A DNA stretch of 64,000 nucleotides. Origin: Arthrobacter bambusae. GTDB taxonomy: Bacteria; Actinomycetota; Actinomycetes; Actinomycetales; Micrococcaceae. Below, piece after piece: positions 53,233-60,832 of the stretch; position 1 is the stretch's first letter, and the number at the start of each line of letters is the position of its first letter. The position numbers were made by a program, and so were the translations under genes. The notes beneath the pieces are model-generated. The model was not told the DNA's origin and ran no database searches. It worked only from the letters and a program-made list of their open reading frames with translations. The stretch covers positions 62,001 through 126,000 of the forward strand of contig NZ_JAHHZS010000009.1 of the NCBI RefSeq assembly GCF_022606295.1. The letters are read 5' to 3'.

Positions 53233-54846
53233 CTAGTAGGCGAATGCCAAGACGTCGTCGCTGTCGCCGGGTTGGCCCGGGGCGCCCGGCGTCCCACCGT
53301 CGTCGTCCTTCTTTTCCTTCTTTTCGCTCCCGCGAGCCTCAGCGAGCTCCGGCATCGCGGACACCACGCCTCCGCGGGCGTATTTGACCAGCAGCCGGAC
53401 TTCCACCACGAGCAGGACCGCGTAGATGGAGGCCAACACCACCAGCGAGGTGATGAGCTCTCCGGCGGAGACGCCTGGCGAGACGGCCGCGGCCGTGAAC
53501 ATGAACACTTGGTCGACGCCGCTGGCGTCCGGATTGGGCGCGACGACGAACGGCTGCCGCCCCATTTCCGTGAAGATCCAGCCGGCGGCGTTGGCGCCGA
53601 AGGGAGCAAGGATGCCGAAAACCGCGAGGCGCATGATCCAGCGGGACTGCGGGACCAGGCCCTTGCGCGTGACCCACAGGGCCAGCAAAGCGGCAAGGGC
53701 GGCGATCCCGCCGAAGCCGATCATCATGCGGAAGCCCCAATAGGTCACTTCCATGACGGGCACGTACTGGATTTCCTGGCCTGCCCGGTCGCCGTACAGG
53801 GGATTGTTCGGCAGGTGGGTGCCGTACTTGGCCTTGTACTCGTCGAGGAGGCTGTTGACCCCCTTCACTTCGGTGTTGAAGTCCCCCTTGGCCAGGAAGG
53901 AGAGGATACCGGGGACCTCGATCACGGCCACGATGTCGTTGCAGTTCTTGGACCCGAGGTTGCCGATGCTCAGCACGGAGAACCCGGTGCCGTCGTGGCA
54001 CGCGGCCTCTGCCGCGGCCATCTTCATGGGCTGTTGTTCGAACATCAGTTTGCCTTGCATATCGCCGGTGATGGCGGTACCGGCAAAGGAGATCATGGCG
54101 ACGACGGCGCCGATCCGCAGGGACGTGATCCACACCTTGTAGTCGGCCTTGTCCCGTCCGGGGATGTCGGCTTCGCCGGCGACGGCGCGGCCATCCGTTC
54201 CGACAGTGTCGATGCCGTCGTGGCGGCGGCGCCAGAGGTGGTACCAGGCGATGCCCAGGAGGAACGCACCGGCGACGGCCAGCGCGCCGAAGAGGGTGTG
54301 GGGTACGGCCACCATCGCGGTGTTGTTGGTGAATACCGCCCACGCGTCGGTCATGACGGGACGCCCGTTGACCATCGTGACGCCGACGGGGTGCTGCATC
54401 CAGGAGTTGGCCACAATGATGAAGTAGGCCGAGAAGACCGAGCCGATCACCGCGATCCAGAGGCACGCGAGGTGGACGCCGCGCTTGAGTTGCTTCCAGC
54501 CGAAGATCCAGAGTCCCAGGAAGGTCGATTCCACGAAGAACGCCAGAAGGGCTTCCAAGGCGAGGGGCGCACCGAACACGTCGCCGACGAACCGGCTGTA
54601 TTCGCTCCAGGCCATGCCGAATTGGAATTCCTGCACGATGCCCGTGGCCACGCCCATGATGAAGTTGATGAGGAAGAGCTTGCCCCAGAACTTGGTCATC
54701 CGGAGGTATTCAACCTTGCCGGTGCGATACCAAAGGGTCTGGATGACAGCCACGACAAGGCCCAGTCCGATGGTCAACGGCACCATCATGAAGTGGTAGA
54801 CCGTGGTGATTCCAAATTGCCAGCGTGCGATTTCCAAGGCGTCCAT
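53233..54846 (-). CDS. cydA: Cytochrome bd quinol oxidase subunit I
   Basis: The 537 residues contain the heme-ligand His18 (VYHFMMVPLTIGLG, equivalent to Escherichia coli His19), the GRQPFVVAPNPDA region after the Q-loop, and nine or so helices. The Q-loop is short (Gram-positive type). The last 30 residues are a Lys/Glu/Asp/Pro-rich soluble tail. The enzyme supports growth at low oxygen and under respiratory stress. Three BlaI-like operators lie within the 160 bp upstream of its start codon. Confidence 0.95.
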   Translation of the reverse strand: MDALEIARWQFGITTVYHFMMVPLTIGLGLVVAVIQTLWYRTGKVEYLRMTKFWGKLFLINFIMGVATGIVQEFQFGMAWSEYSRFVGDVFGAPLALEALLAFFVESTFLGLWIFGWKQLKRGVHLACLWIAVIGSVFSAYFIIVANSWMQHPVGVTMVNGRPVMTDAWAVFTNNTAMVAVPHTLFGALAVAGAFLLGIAWYHLWRRRHDGIDTVGTDGRAVAGEADIPGRDKADYKVWITSLRIGAVVAMISFAGTAITGDMQGKLMFEQQPMKMAAAEAACHDGTGFSVLSIGNLGSKNCNDIVAVIEVPGILSFLAKGDFNTEVKGVNSLLDEYKAKYGTHLPNNPLYGDRAGQEIQYVPVMEVTYWGFRMMIGFGGIAALAALLALWVTRKGLVPQSRWIMRLAVFGILAPFGANAAGWIFTEMGRQPFVVAPNPDASGVDQVFMFTAAAVSPGVSAGELITSLVVLASIYAVLLVVEVRLLVKYARGGVVSAMPELAEARGSEKKEKKDDDGGTPGAPGQPGDSDDVLAFAY

Positions 54847-54887
54847 TGCTGTCCTTTTTATCCGGCTGCCCGCGAAGCGGCGTCCAT

Positions 54888-54904
54888 TTCTACGTAGCGT
54901 AGAA
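54888..54904. promoter_or_regulatory. BlaI-type operator, copy 1
   Basis: TTCTACGTAGCGTAGAA: a 17-bp palindrome of the form TTCTAC-N5-GTAGAA with its centre about 50 bp from the cydA start. The symmetry and the 17-bp size fit a BlaI/MecI dimer site. Confidence 0.65.
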
Positions 54905-54912
54905 CTTGTTTC

Positions 54913-54929
54913 TTCTACACAGTGTAGAA
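54913..54929. promoter_or_regulatory. BlaI-type operator, copy 2
   Basis: TTCTACACAGTGTAGAA is a perfect 17-bp palindrome, with its centre 25 bp from that of copy 1. The near-integral number of helical turns suggests cooperative binding on one DNA face over the cydA promoter. Confidence 0.7.
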
Positions 54930-55001
54930 CAAACCCGCTGCGATCTGCTCACCACTCTTCCAGCGGCGTCACAGTGCCGCAAGGACACGGCGCGCCGCAT
55001 G

Positions 55002-55018
55002 TTCTACCTCACGTAGAA
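55002..55018. promoter_or_regulatory. BlaI-type operator, copy 3
   Basis: TTCTACCTCACGTAGAA is the third TTCTAC-N5-GTAGAA palindrome. It is 103 bp from the BlaI-type start codon and probably mediates autoregulation of the repressor gene. Confidence 0.6.
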
Positions 55019-55120
55019 TCGCCGCCTGAAAAGCGGTAGATTGAAGGTGGAATGTTGGAACATCGCACTTCCCCCGGCCCATGAGACGGGGAGGGAAGTG
55101 CGGAAAGTAGGGATGCATTG

Positions 55121-55507
55121 ATGGCAAGTCTTGGCGAACTGGAACGGGCGGTCATGGATCTCCTTTGGGCGGGCCAGGAGGCTGCGACAGCCAACAAACT
55201 TCGTGATCTGCTGGCGCAGGATTCTGCCGCCACGGACGGCATTGCAGGACACCAGGGCAAGGACCTCGCAGTCACTACAGTGCTGACGGTCTTGTCCCGC
55301 CTTGAGAAGAAAGGCCTCGTCGAGCGCGAACGCGGCACCCGCCCCCACCGCTACCAGGCTGTTTCGAGCCGCGCGGACCACACGGCGGACCTCATGCACG
55401 AGGCACTCGGCTCCGCGCCGGACCGCGAAGCCGTGCTGGCCCGGTTCATCGGTTCCGTGAGCGAGAGTGAAGCCGCCACGCTGCGCAAGCTGCTCGGCAA
55501 AAACTAA
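55121..55507 (+). CDS. BlaI/MecI/CopY-family transcriptional repressor
   Basis: This 128-residue winged-helix protein has a DNA-binding domain at residues 5-80 (LGELERAVMDLLWAG, LAVTTVLTVLSRLEKKGLVERERGTRPHRYQA) and a short C-terminal dimerisation helix. It is the size of BlaI. In M. tuberculosis, Rv1846c with the protease-like Rv1845c is a comparable pair. The M56 gene follows 6 bp after the stop. ATG 55121 is preferred over the TTG three bases upstream. Three matching palindromes between this gene and cydA make cydABDC a likely target. Confidence 0.9.
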   Translation: MASLGELERAVMDLLWAGQEAATANKLRDLLAQDSAATDGIAGHQGKDLAVTTVLTVLSRLEKKGLVERERGTRPHRYQAVSSRADHTADLMHEALGSAPDREAVLARFIGSVSESEAATLRKLLGKN

Positions 55508-55513
55508 CCACCC

Positions 55514-56506
55514 ATGTTCTGGACCTCATATTTTCTGGCGGTCCTTGCTTTGGTGTTGGCCTGGCCGGTTCCCGTCCTCTTGTCGCGCGCCGAATGGCCA
55601 TCGCGCGCACCCTTCATGGCCATGGTCCTCTGGCAGGCCATCGCACTCGCCGGTGGCCTGTCCATGATCGGTGCCATGCTCGTCTACGGGCTTGAGCCCA
55701 TCGGCGACAACCTCATCGCAGGCCTGCGCTCCCTGGCTGGCATGGTGCTCCACAACGAGCCCACCACGGCGCTGGGTTTCTGGCACTTGTTCGCCTTGTC
55801 CGCCGCGGCGCTGCTGAGCGCCCACCTCGTATTCACCCTGCTGCTCACCTACGTCAAGATCGAACGGCAGCGGCGGAGGCACCGCGAGCTCCTCGCCCTC
55901 CTGGCCTCACCGTCCGACGACGGCCCCGGCACCGTGGTCATCAACCACGACTCCCCCGTTGCCTACTGCCTGCCGGGCGGCGCACGGTCGGTGACCGTCC
56001 TGTCCGACGGCCTCATGGCCGCCCTCGAGCCGGCCGAGCTCCGGGCCGTCCTCATCCATGAAAACGCCCATCTCTCGCAACGCCACGACCTTCTTCTGTG
56101 GGCCTTCGCCGCGTGGCGCCAGGCACTCCCCTGGTTCCCGACTACCCGGCTCGCCCAGGTGGCGGTCAACTCCCTGATCGAAATGCTCGCCGATGACGTG
56201 GCCCTGCGCACCGAGAGCAAGGGAACGCTCATCAAGGCGATCGCGATCGTCGCCAGCGGCTCCGCCCGTCCCGTGGAGCACTTCGCGCCACCCGGAACAA
56301 GCGGGCAGGACGCCTCCCCCGAAAACAGCTCCTTGAGCGGCACCGGCGGCGCCGACTCACCGCGCACGACGGCGTCGCGCGTCAGCCGCCTGCTCTCGCC
56401 CAAACCGCCGCTTCCGGCAGCCCAGCGAGCGTTGGTGCTTGCCGCCTCGGCAATGCTGCTCGCCGTGCCGACCGGCCTGCTGATCGTGCCGGGCTTGCTG
56501 GGCTGA
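55514..56506 (+). CDS. M56-family metalloprotease, BlaR1/MecR1-like without sensor domain
   Basis: The 330 residues have three N-terminal membrane helices, a soluble protease-like region and a fourth helix at the end. The zinc motif HENAH (His182, Glu183, His186) fits the M56 HExxH signature. BlaR1 carries an extracellular penicillin-binding sensor domain that is absent here; this is the short Rv1845c type. It should relieve BlaI repression by cleaving the repressor or an intermediate when an unknown membrane signal is present. The gene is 6 bp downstream of the repressor, so they form one operon. Confidence 0.85.
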   Translation: MFWTSYFLAVLALVLAWPVPVLLSRAEWPSRAPFMAMVLWQAIALAGGLSMIGAMLVYGLEPIGDNLIAGLRSLAGMVLHNEPTTALGFWHLFALSAAALLSAHLVFTLLLTYVKIERQRRRHRELLALLASPSDDGPGTVVINHDSPVAYCLPGGARSVTVLSDGLMAALEPAELRAVLIHENAHLSQRHDLLLWAFAAWRQALPWFPTTRLAQVAVNSLIEMLADDVALRTESKGTLIKAIAIVASGSARPVEHFAPPGTSGQDASPENSSLSGTGGADSPRTTASRVSRLLSPKPPLPAAQRALVLAASAMLLAVPTGLLIVPGLLG

Positions 56507-56538
56507 AGAGGTCTGCCGGCCTAGGTAGGCCCGCCGGA

Positions 56539-58683
56539 TCAGGCGTCGATACGTTCCCGGTCCAGGTCCGCCGCGCCGGCGATGATGAAGTCCTTGCGCG
56601 GGGCGACGTCCGATCCCATCAGCAGGTCGAAAGTATCCTCCGCCATCTTGGCGTTCTCGATTCCCACTTTGCGGAGGGTGCGGTGGCGCGGATCCATGGT
56701 TGTCTCGGCGAGCTGCTCGGCGTCCATCTCGCCCAGGCCCTTGTAGCGCTGGATCGGCTCCTTGTAGCGTTTGCCTTCCTTGGCGAGCCTGGCCAGCAGG
56801 ACGTGCAGTTCGGCCTCCGAGTACGTGTAGATCATCTCGTTGGCTTTCTGGCCGGCGTTGATGACTTCCACGCGGTGCAGCGGCGGGACGGCCGCGTATA
56901 CGCGGCCCTCATCGATCATCGGACGCATGTACCGGAAGAACAGGGTGAGCAGCAGCGTACGGATATGCGCGCCGTCGACGTCCGCATCGGTCATGAGGAT
57001 CACCTTGCCGTAACGCGCGGCGTCGATGTCGAAGCTCCGGCCCGAACCGGCACCCACCACCTGGATGAGGGCTGCGCACTCCGCGTTGGAGAGCATGTCC
57101 CCCACCGAGGCTTTCTGCACGTTCAGGATCTTGCCACGGATCGGCAGCAGCGCCTGGAAGTCCGAAGAGCGCGCCAGCTTGGCGGTGCCAAGGGCGGAGT
57201 CTCCTTCCACGATGAAGAGCTCGGAGCGTCCGACGTCGTCCGTGCGGCAATCCGCCAGCTTGGTGGGCATCGACGACGTTTCCAGCGCGTTCTTCCGGCG
57301 CTGCGTTTCCTTGTGGACACGGGCTGAGATGCGGGATTTCATCTCGCTGACGATCTTCTCGAGCAGCAGCGCGGACTGGGCTTTGTCGTTGCGGTTCGCC
57401 GAGGTCAGGCGCCCCGTGATCTCGTCCTCGACCACCTTGGCAACAATCGCCCTGACAGCCGAAGTGCCCAGGATTTCCTTGGTCTGACCCTCGAATTGCG
57501 GCTCCGCCAAGCGGACCGTCAGCACCGCGGTGAGGCCGGCCAGGACGTCGTCCTTCTCGATCTTGTCGTTGCCCGCTTTGAGCTTGCGCGCGTTCGTTTC
57601 GACGGCCTTGCGGAACGTCTTCAGAAGTGCCTGCTCGAAGCCTGCCTGGTGCGTGCCGCCCTTGGGCGTGGCGATGATGTTGACGAAGCTCCGCATGGTG
57701 GTTTCGTAGCCGATCCCCCAGCGCAGCGCGATGTCCACTTCACAGTCGCGTTCCACTTCGGCGATCTTGCTGTGCCCGTTTTCGTCGAGGACCGGAACGG
57801 TCTCCTTGAACTTGCCCGCGCCATGGAGCCGCCAAATATCCGTGACGCCTGAATCCGCGGCGAGGAAGTCGACGAACTCGGAAATGCCGCCGTCGTGGTG
57901 GAACACCTCTTGGTGCGGTCCGTTCTCGCCGGGGGTGCCGGGGAGCCGGCGCTCGTCGCGGACAGTAAGCTTGAGTCCCGGAACCAGGAAGGACGTTTGG
58001 CGGGCGCGGGCTGCAAGATCCTCGTAAGCGAACTTCGCGTCCGGAGTGAAGATCTGCCGGTCCGCCCAGTAGCGGATGCGGGTGCCGGTGACACCCCGCT
58101 TGGCCTTGCCTACGACGTCGAGCACCGAGTTCTCGACGAACGGTTCGAAGACCGACGTCGGGCTCGGCTTCGAGCCGGTGTCCTTGAACCGGCCAGGCTC
58201 GCCCCGGCGGAACGACATCTGGTACGTCTTGCTTCCGCGGTCCACCTGCACGTCAAGACGGGCGGAGAGCGCGTTCACCACGGACGCGCCAACGCCGTGC
58301 AGGCCGCCGGATGCCGTGTAGGAGCCGCCGCCGAACTTTCCGCCCGCGTGCAGTTTGGTGAAGACCACTTCGACGCCGGTGAGCCCGGTCTTGGGCTCCA
58401 GGTCCACCGGGATGCCCCGGCCGTCATCGTGGATTTCCACCGAATTGTCCGCGTGCAGGATGATCTGGATGTCGTGCCCGAAGCCCGCCAGCGCTTCGTC
58501 CACCGAGTTGTCAATGATCTCCCACAAGCAGTGCATGAGGCCGCGTGAATCGGTGGAGCCGATGTACATGCCCGGACGCTTGCGGACCGCCTCCAGGCCT
58601 TCCAAAACTGAAAGGTGCCGGGCGTTGTATTCAGAACTCGGTGCCACGGGCGGGGCGCTCCTTCGGGGGTGTAACAGAGGCAA
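56539..58683 (-). CDS. parE: DNA topoisomerase IV subunit B (ParE type)
   Basis: The GHKL ATPase domain shows EIIDNSVDEA and DDGRGIPVD, followed by the transducer domain and the TOPRIM domain (EGDSALGTAK, DADVDGAHI). The C-terminal QKANEMIYTYSEAEL and RYKGLGEMDAEQL blocks complete a 714-residue subunit that pairs with ParC. I give the TTG at 58683 as start because AGGAGGAG precedes it by six bases. A GTG at 58647 (AGGAG ten bases upstream) starts directly on the conserved SSEYNARHL and is a real alternative. Confidence 0.93.
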   Translation of the reverse strand: MPLLHPRRSAPPVAPSSEYNARHLSVLEGLEAVRKRPGMYIGSTDSRGLMHCLWEIIDNSVDEALAGFGHDIQIILHADNSVEIHDDGRGIPVDLEPKTGLTGVEVVFTKLHAGGKFGGGSYTASGGLHGVGASVVNALSARLDVQVDRGSKTYQMSFRRGEPGRFKDTGSKPSPTSVFEPFVENSVLDVVGKAKRGVTGTRIRYWADRQIFTPDAKFAYEDLAARARQTSFLVPGLKLTVRDERRLPGTPGENGPHQEVFHHDGGISEFVDFLAADSGVTDIWRLHGAGKFKETVPVLDENGHSKIAEVERDCEVDIALRWGIGYETTMRSFVNIIATPKGGTHQAGFEQALLKTFRKAVETNARKLKAGNDKIEKDDVLAGLTAVLTVRLAEPQFEGQTKEILGTSAVRAIVAKVVEDEITGRLTSANRNDKAQSALLLEKIVSEMKSRISARVHKETQRRKNALETSSMPTKLADCRTDDVGRSELFIVEGDSALGTAKLARSSDFQALLPIRGKILNVQKASVGDMLSNAECAALIQVVGAGSGRSFDIDAARYGKVILMTDADVDGAHIRTLLLTLFFRYMRPMIDEGRVYAAVPPLHRVEVINAGQKANEMIYTYSEAELHVLLARLAKEGKRYKEPIQRYKGLGEMDAEQLAETTMDPRHRTLRKVGIENAKMAEDTFDLLMGSDVAPRKDFIIAGAADLDRERIDA

Positions 58684-58869
58684 AAAACACTCCTCCTAGG
58701 CTAGCTGGCCCGGAGCCATGACGAGAGCTGCCACTCCCAATCGTGCTGGACGCCACTTCCCGGTGTTACGCACATGTGATACGCGGACAGCGAACGTGAC
58801 CCATCCTTGCCATGGTTTTGCTTCGAATGCTGGTTATATGGATACACAGAACTACTAAGGAGGCCGAAC

Positions 58870-59091
58870 ATGACAACAGCAGTTGCAGACCGCACACTCA
58901 ATGCACTCGACCGGTGCGACCGTTGCGGGGCCCAGGCATATGTCCGCGTTGTACTCGAGTCCTCCGGCGGTGAGCTGCTCTTCTGCGGCCACCACGCACG
59001 TGCAGTAGAGGCCACGCTGCGGCCGATGACTTCCGACTGGCATGACGAGACCGGTCGCCTTCAGGAGAAGGAACCCGTCCTCGCCGACTAG
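58870..59091 (+). CDS. DUF7455 small cysteine-containing protein
   Basis: This 73-residue protein has CDRCGAQAY and FCGHHA, a Cys/His set typical of a small zinc ribbon. It is recognised as the actinobacterial DUF7455 family. Such genes commonly sit beside sigA or parE. AAGGAGG (58856-58862) gives a strong ribosome-binding site for ATG 58870. The function is unknown; a role with RNA polymerase would fit the neighbourhood but is a guess. Confidence 0.83.
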   Translation: MTTAVADRTLNALDRCDRCGAQAYVRVVLESSGGELLFCGHHARAVEATLRPMTSDWHDETGRLQEKEPVLAD

Positions 59092-59143
59092 CCCCGATGG
59101 CTGGCCCTGAGAGGCCGCCCGGTTGACATAATTTCACAGAGAC

Positions 59144-59173
59144 AACAGCCCCCTCCGAATGGAGGGGGCTGTT
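59144..59173. terminator. Strong bidirectional hairpin after DUF7455
   Basis: AACAGCCCCCTCC and GGAGGGGGCTGTT pair perfectly (13 bp) over a GAAT tetraloop. It lies between convergent DUF7455 and PaiB-like genes and can serve both. On the plus strand only GCGTTAA follows. Confidence 0.7.
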
Positions 59174-59196
59174 GCGTTAACCGAAGACTCCTCTGC

Positions 59197-59847
59197 CTAG
59201 GCGCGGCCCGCATCCCGGCGTTGTCTTTCCTGCCTCGCCCGGGTGACATCGGCCGCGATCTCCGTGAGCCCTTGCGCATCAAGCCCGGCCACGACCCCGT
59301 CGACGTCCGTGTCTGGCCGGTTCTGGCTCAGTTTGGCCTTCGCTTCGATGCGGGTAATGACCAGTTCGACGCCGACAATGGCGCGCAGCTGGCCGGAGAT
59401 GTACCGCTCCGGCGCGTCGTCGACGGACCACGGCCGCTCGAAACCGGCTTCGTTAAGGTCGGTCAGCTGCCTGACATGGTTCGCGAGCCACGTCGCATCA
59501 TCGTGGACGGCAAGCTTGCCGTAGACGTGCGCAGTGGAGTAGTTCCACGTCGGGACGACGCGTCCATGCTCCTCCTTGGAGGCGTACCAGGATGGCGAGA
59601 TGTAGGCGTCCGCGCCCTGGATGATGACGAGTGATTCCCCGATCACCGCCTCGGACCATTGCGGATTGGTCCGGGCAAGGTGACCGTGGAGCGCTCCGTG
59701 TTCGCCGATCGAGGGATCGTAGATGAGCGGCAGGAAGGTCGCGAGCAGGCCCTGCGTCGTCATGGTGACAAGGTTCGCCGCGTTCGGCCGCGTCAGGAGC
59801 TCGTGGATGACGTCGGGACCGGCGTCGAAATGCGCGGGGATGTACAT
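59197..59847 (-). CDS. FMN-binding negative transcriptional regulator, PaiB family
   Basis: The 216 residues match PaiB: MYIPAHF at the start, HGHLARTNPQW near residue 53, the split-barrel FMN loop YISPSWYASK, PTWNYSTAHVYG, and the helix YISGQLRAIVGVEL. In Bacillus subtilis PaiB represses sporulation and protease genes; other members may be pyridoxamine-phosphate-oxidase-like enzymes. ATG 59847 starts the conserved N-terminus. The open frame runs on to 60765, but that stretch is the shadow of the DMT gene. It follows the DMT gene with a 47-bp gap. Confidence 0.88.
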   Translation of the reverse strand: MYIPAHFDAGPDVIHELLTRPNAANLVTMTTQGLLATFLPLIYDPSIGEHGALHGHLARTNPQWSEAVIGESLVIIQGADAYISPSWYASKEEHGRVVPTWNYSTAHVYGKLAVHDDATWLANHVRQLTDLNEAGFERPWSVDDAPERYISGQLRAIVGVELVITRIEAKAKLSQNRPDTDVDGVVAGLDAQGLTEIAADVTRARQERQRRDAGRA

Positions 59848-59894
59848 GGTTCTATTCTTCCTCTCTTGGGTCGGGCGATCTGTTCTGTTGGTCT

Positions 59895-60794
59895 TCAGCG
59901 ATTCTGTTCCGGCCGCGGATTGAGCCGGACCCGGACGGCGACGCCGGCGCAGACGATGACGGCCAGCCCACCCGCAATCGTCGTCCAGCCCAGGGATTCG
60001 CCCAGCAGCAGCCCTGCCCAGCAAATGCTCAGCACCGGCTGGATGAGTTGTACTTGGCTGACTTTGGCCATGGGCCCGATGGCGAGGCCCCGATACCAGG
60101 CGAAGAAGCCGAAGAACATGCTGACGACTCCGAGATATGCAAAAGCGGCCCACTGGCCCGGTGAGGCTGACGGCGGCTGCTGGGCCATGGAGAGGGCAGC
60201 CAGGCCGGCCATCAACGGCAATGCCAGGACAAGCGCCCAGGATACGGTCTGCCATGCGCCGAGTTCGCGGGCGAGCAAGCCGCCTTCCGCGTAGCCGATG
60301 GCCGCAGCAACGACAGCTCCGAGGAGCAGCACATCCGCCCAGTTCAGCTGCCCGAGCCCGCCTGACTGTGCGAAAGCGAAAACAATGGCCGCAACAGCCC
60401 CTACGGCTGTCACCAGCCAGAAGACGGCGGGCGGATGCTCGCGTCCGCGTAGTACTGCGGCGCTTGCCGTTGCTGCCGGCAAGAGGGCGATGACGACGGC
60501 GCCGTGGCTGGCCGGCGCCGTCGTGAGTGCGAACGAGGTGAGCAAGGGGAATCCGACAACAATCCCGGCGGCAACCACGGCCAGGCGCGCCCATTGCCTG
60601 CCTCGAGGAAGCCGCTGCCTGGTGAGCAAGAGGGCGAACGCCGCGAGTATCGCCGCGACGACGGCACGGCCGGAGCCGATGAACAAGGGCGACAGGCCAC
60701 CAACCGCCACCCGGGTGAAGGGAACAGTGAACGAGAACGCCGCTACTCCCAGGAGGCCCCACCAAAGGCCAGTTGCCGGACGGGACAGTACCAC
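59895..60794 (-). CDS. DMT-superfamily (EamA-like) transporter
   Basis: The 299 residues form ten helices in two EamA repeats (TVPFTRVAVGGLSPLFIGSGRAVVA in the first, SMFFGFFAWYRGLAIGPMAKVSQ in the second), as in RhaT-type exporters of amino acids or metabolites. I chose GTG 60794, which places the first helix right after the start and sits 11 bp downstream of a TACAAT -10. An ATG at 60833 would add 13 residues and overlap the start of the divergent MocR gene. MocR proteins often regulate a divergent transporter, so this gene is probably its target. Confidence 0.85.
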   Translation of the reverse strand: MVLSRPATGLWWGLLGVAAFSFTVPFTRVAVGGLSPLFIGSGRAVVAAILAAFALLLTRQRLPRGRQWARLAVVAAGIVVGFPLLTSFALTTAPASHGAVVIALLPAATASAAVLRGREHPPAVFWLVTAVGAVAAIVFAFAQSGGLGQLNWADVLLLGAVVAAAIGYAEGGLLARELGAWQTVSWALVLALPLMAGLAALSMAQQPPSASPGQWAAFAYLGVVSMFFGFFAWYRGLAIGPMAKVSQVQLIQPVLSICWAGLLLGESLGWTTIAGGLAVIVCAGVAVRVRLNPRPEQNR

Positions 60795-60800
60795 TGGGCG

Positions 60801-60832
60801 AATTATTGTAGTAGCGCTACTATTGCCTCTCA
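60801..60832. promoter_or_regulatory. Divergent promoters around a 14-bp palindrome
   Basis: TAGTAGCGCTACTA (60809-60822) is a perfect palindrome. On the plus strand TACTAT (60818-60823) can be the -10 for the MocR gene, whose ATG is only 8 bp further. On the minus strand TACAAT (60810 down to 60805) can be the -10 of the DMT gene, whose GTG is 10 bp further. Both mRNAs would be leaderless or nearly so. The palindrome overlaps both -10 boxes, which suits an autoregulated operator. Confidence 0.5.

Noticed and set aside
59848-60765. N-terminal 306-codon extension of the PaiB-like frame
   Set aside because: This stretch lies opposite in phase to the DMT transporter gene on the same strand, and the PaiB family starts at MYIPAHF, encoded from 59847.
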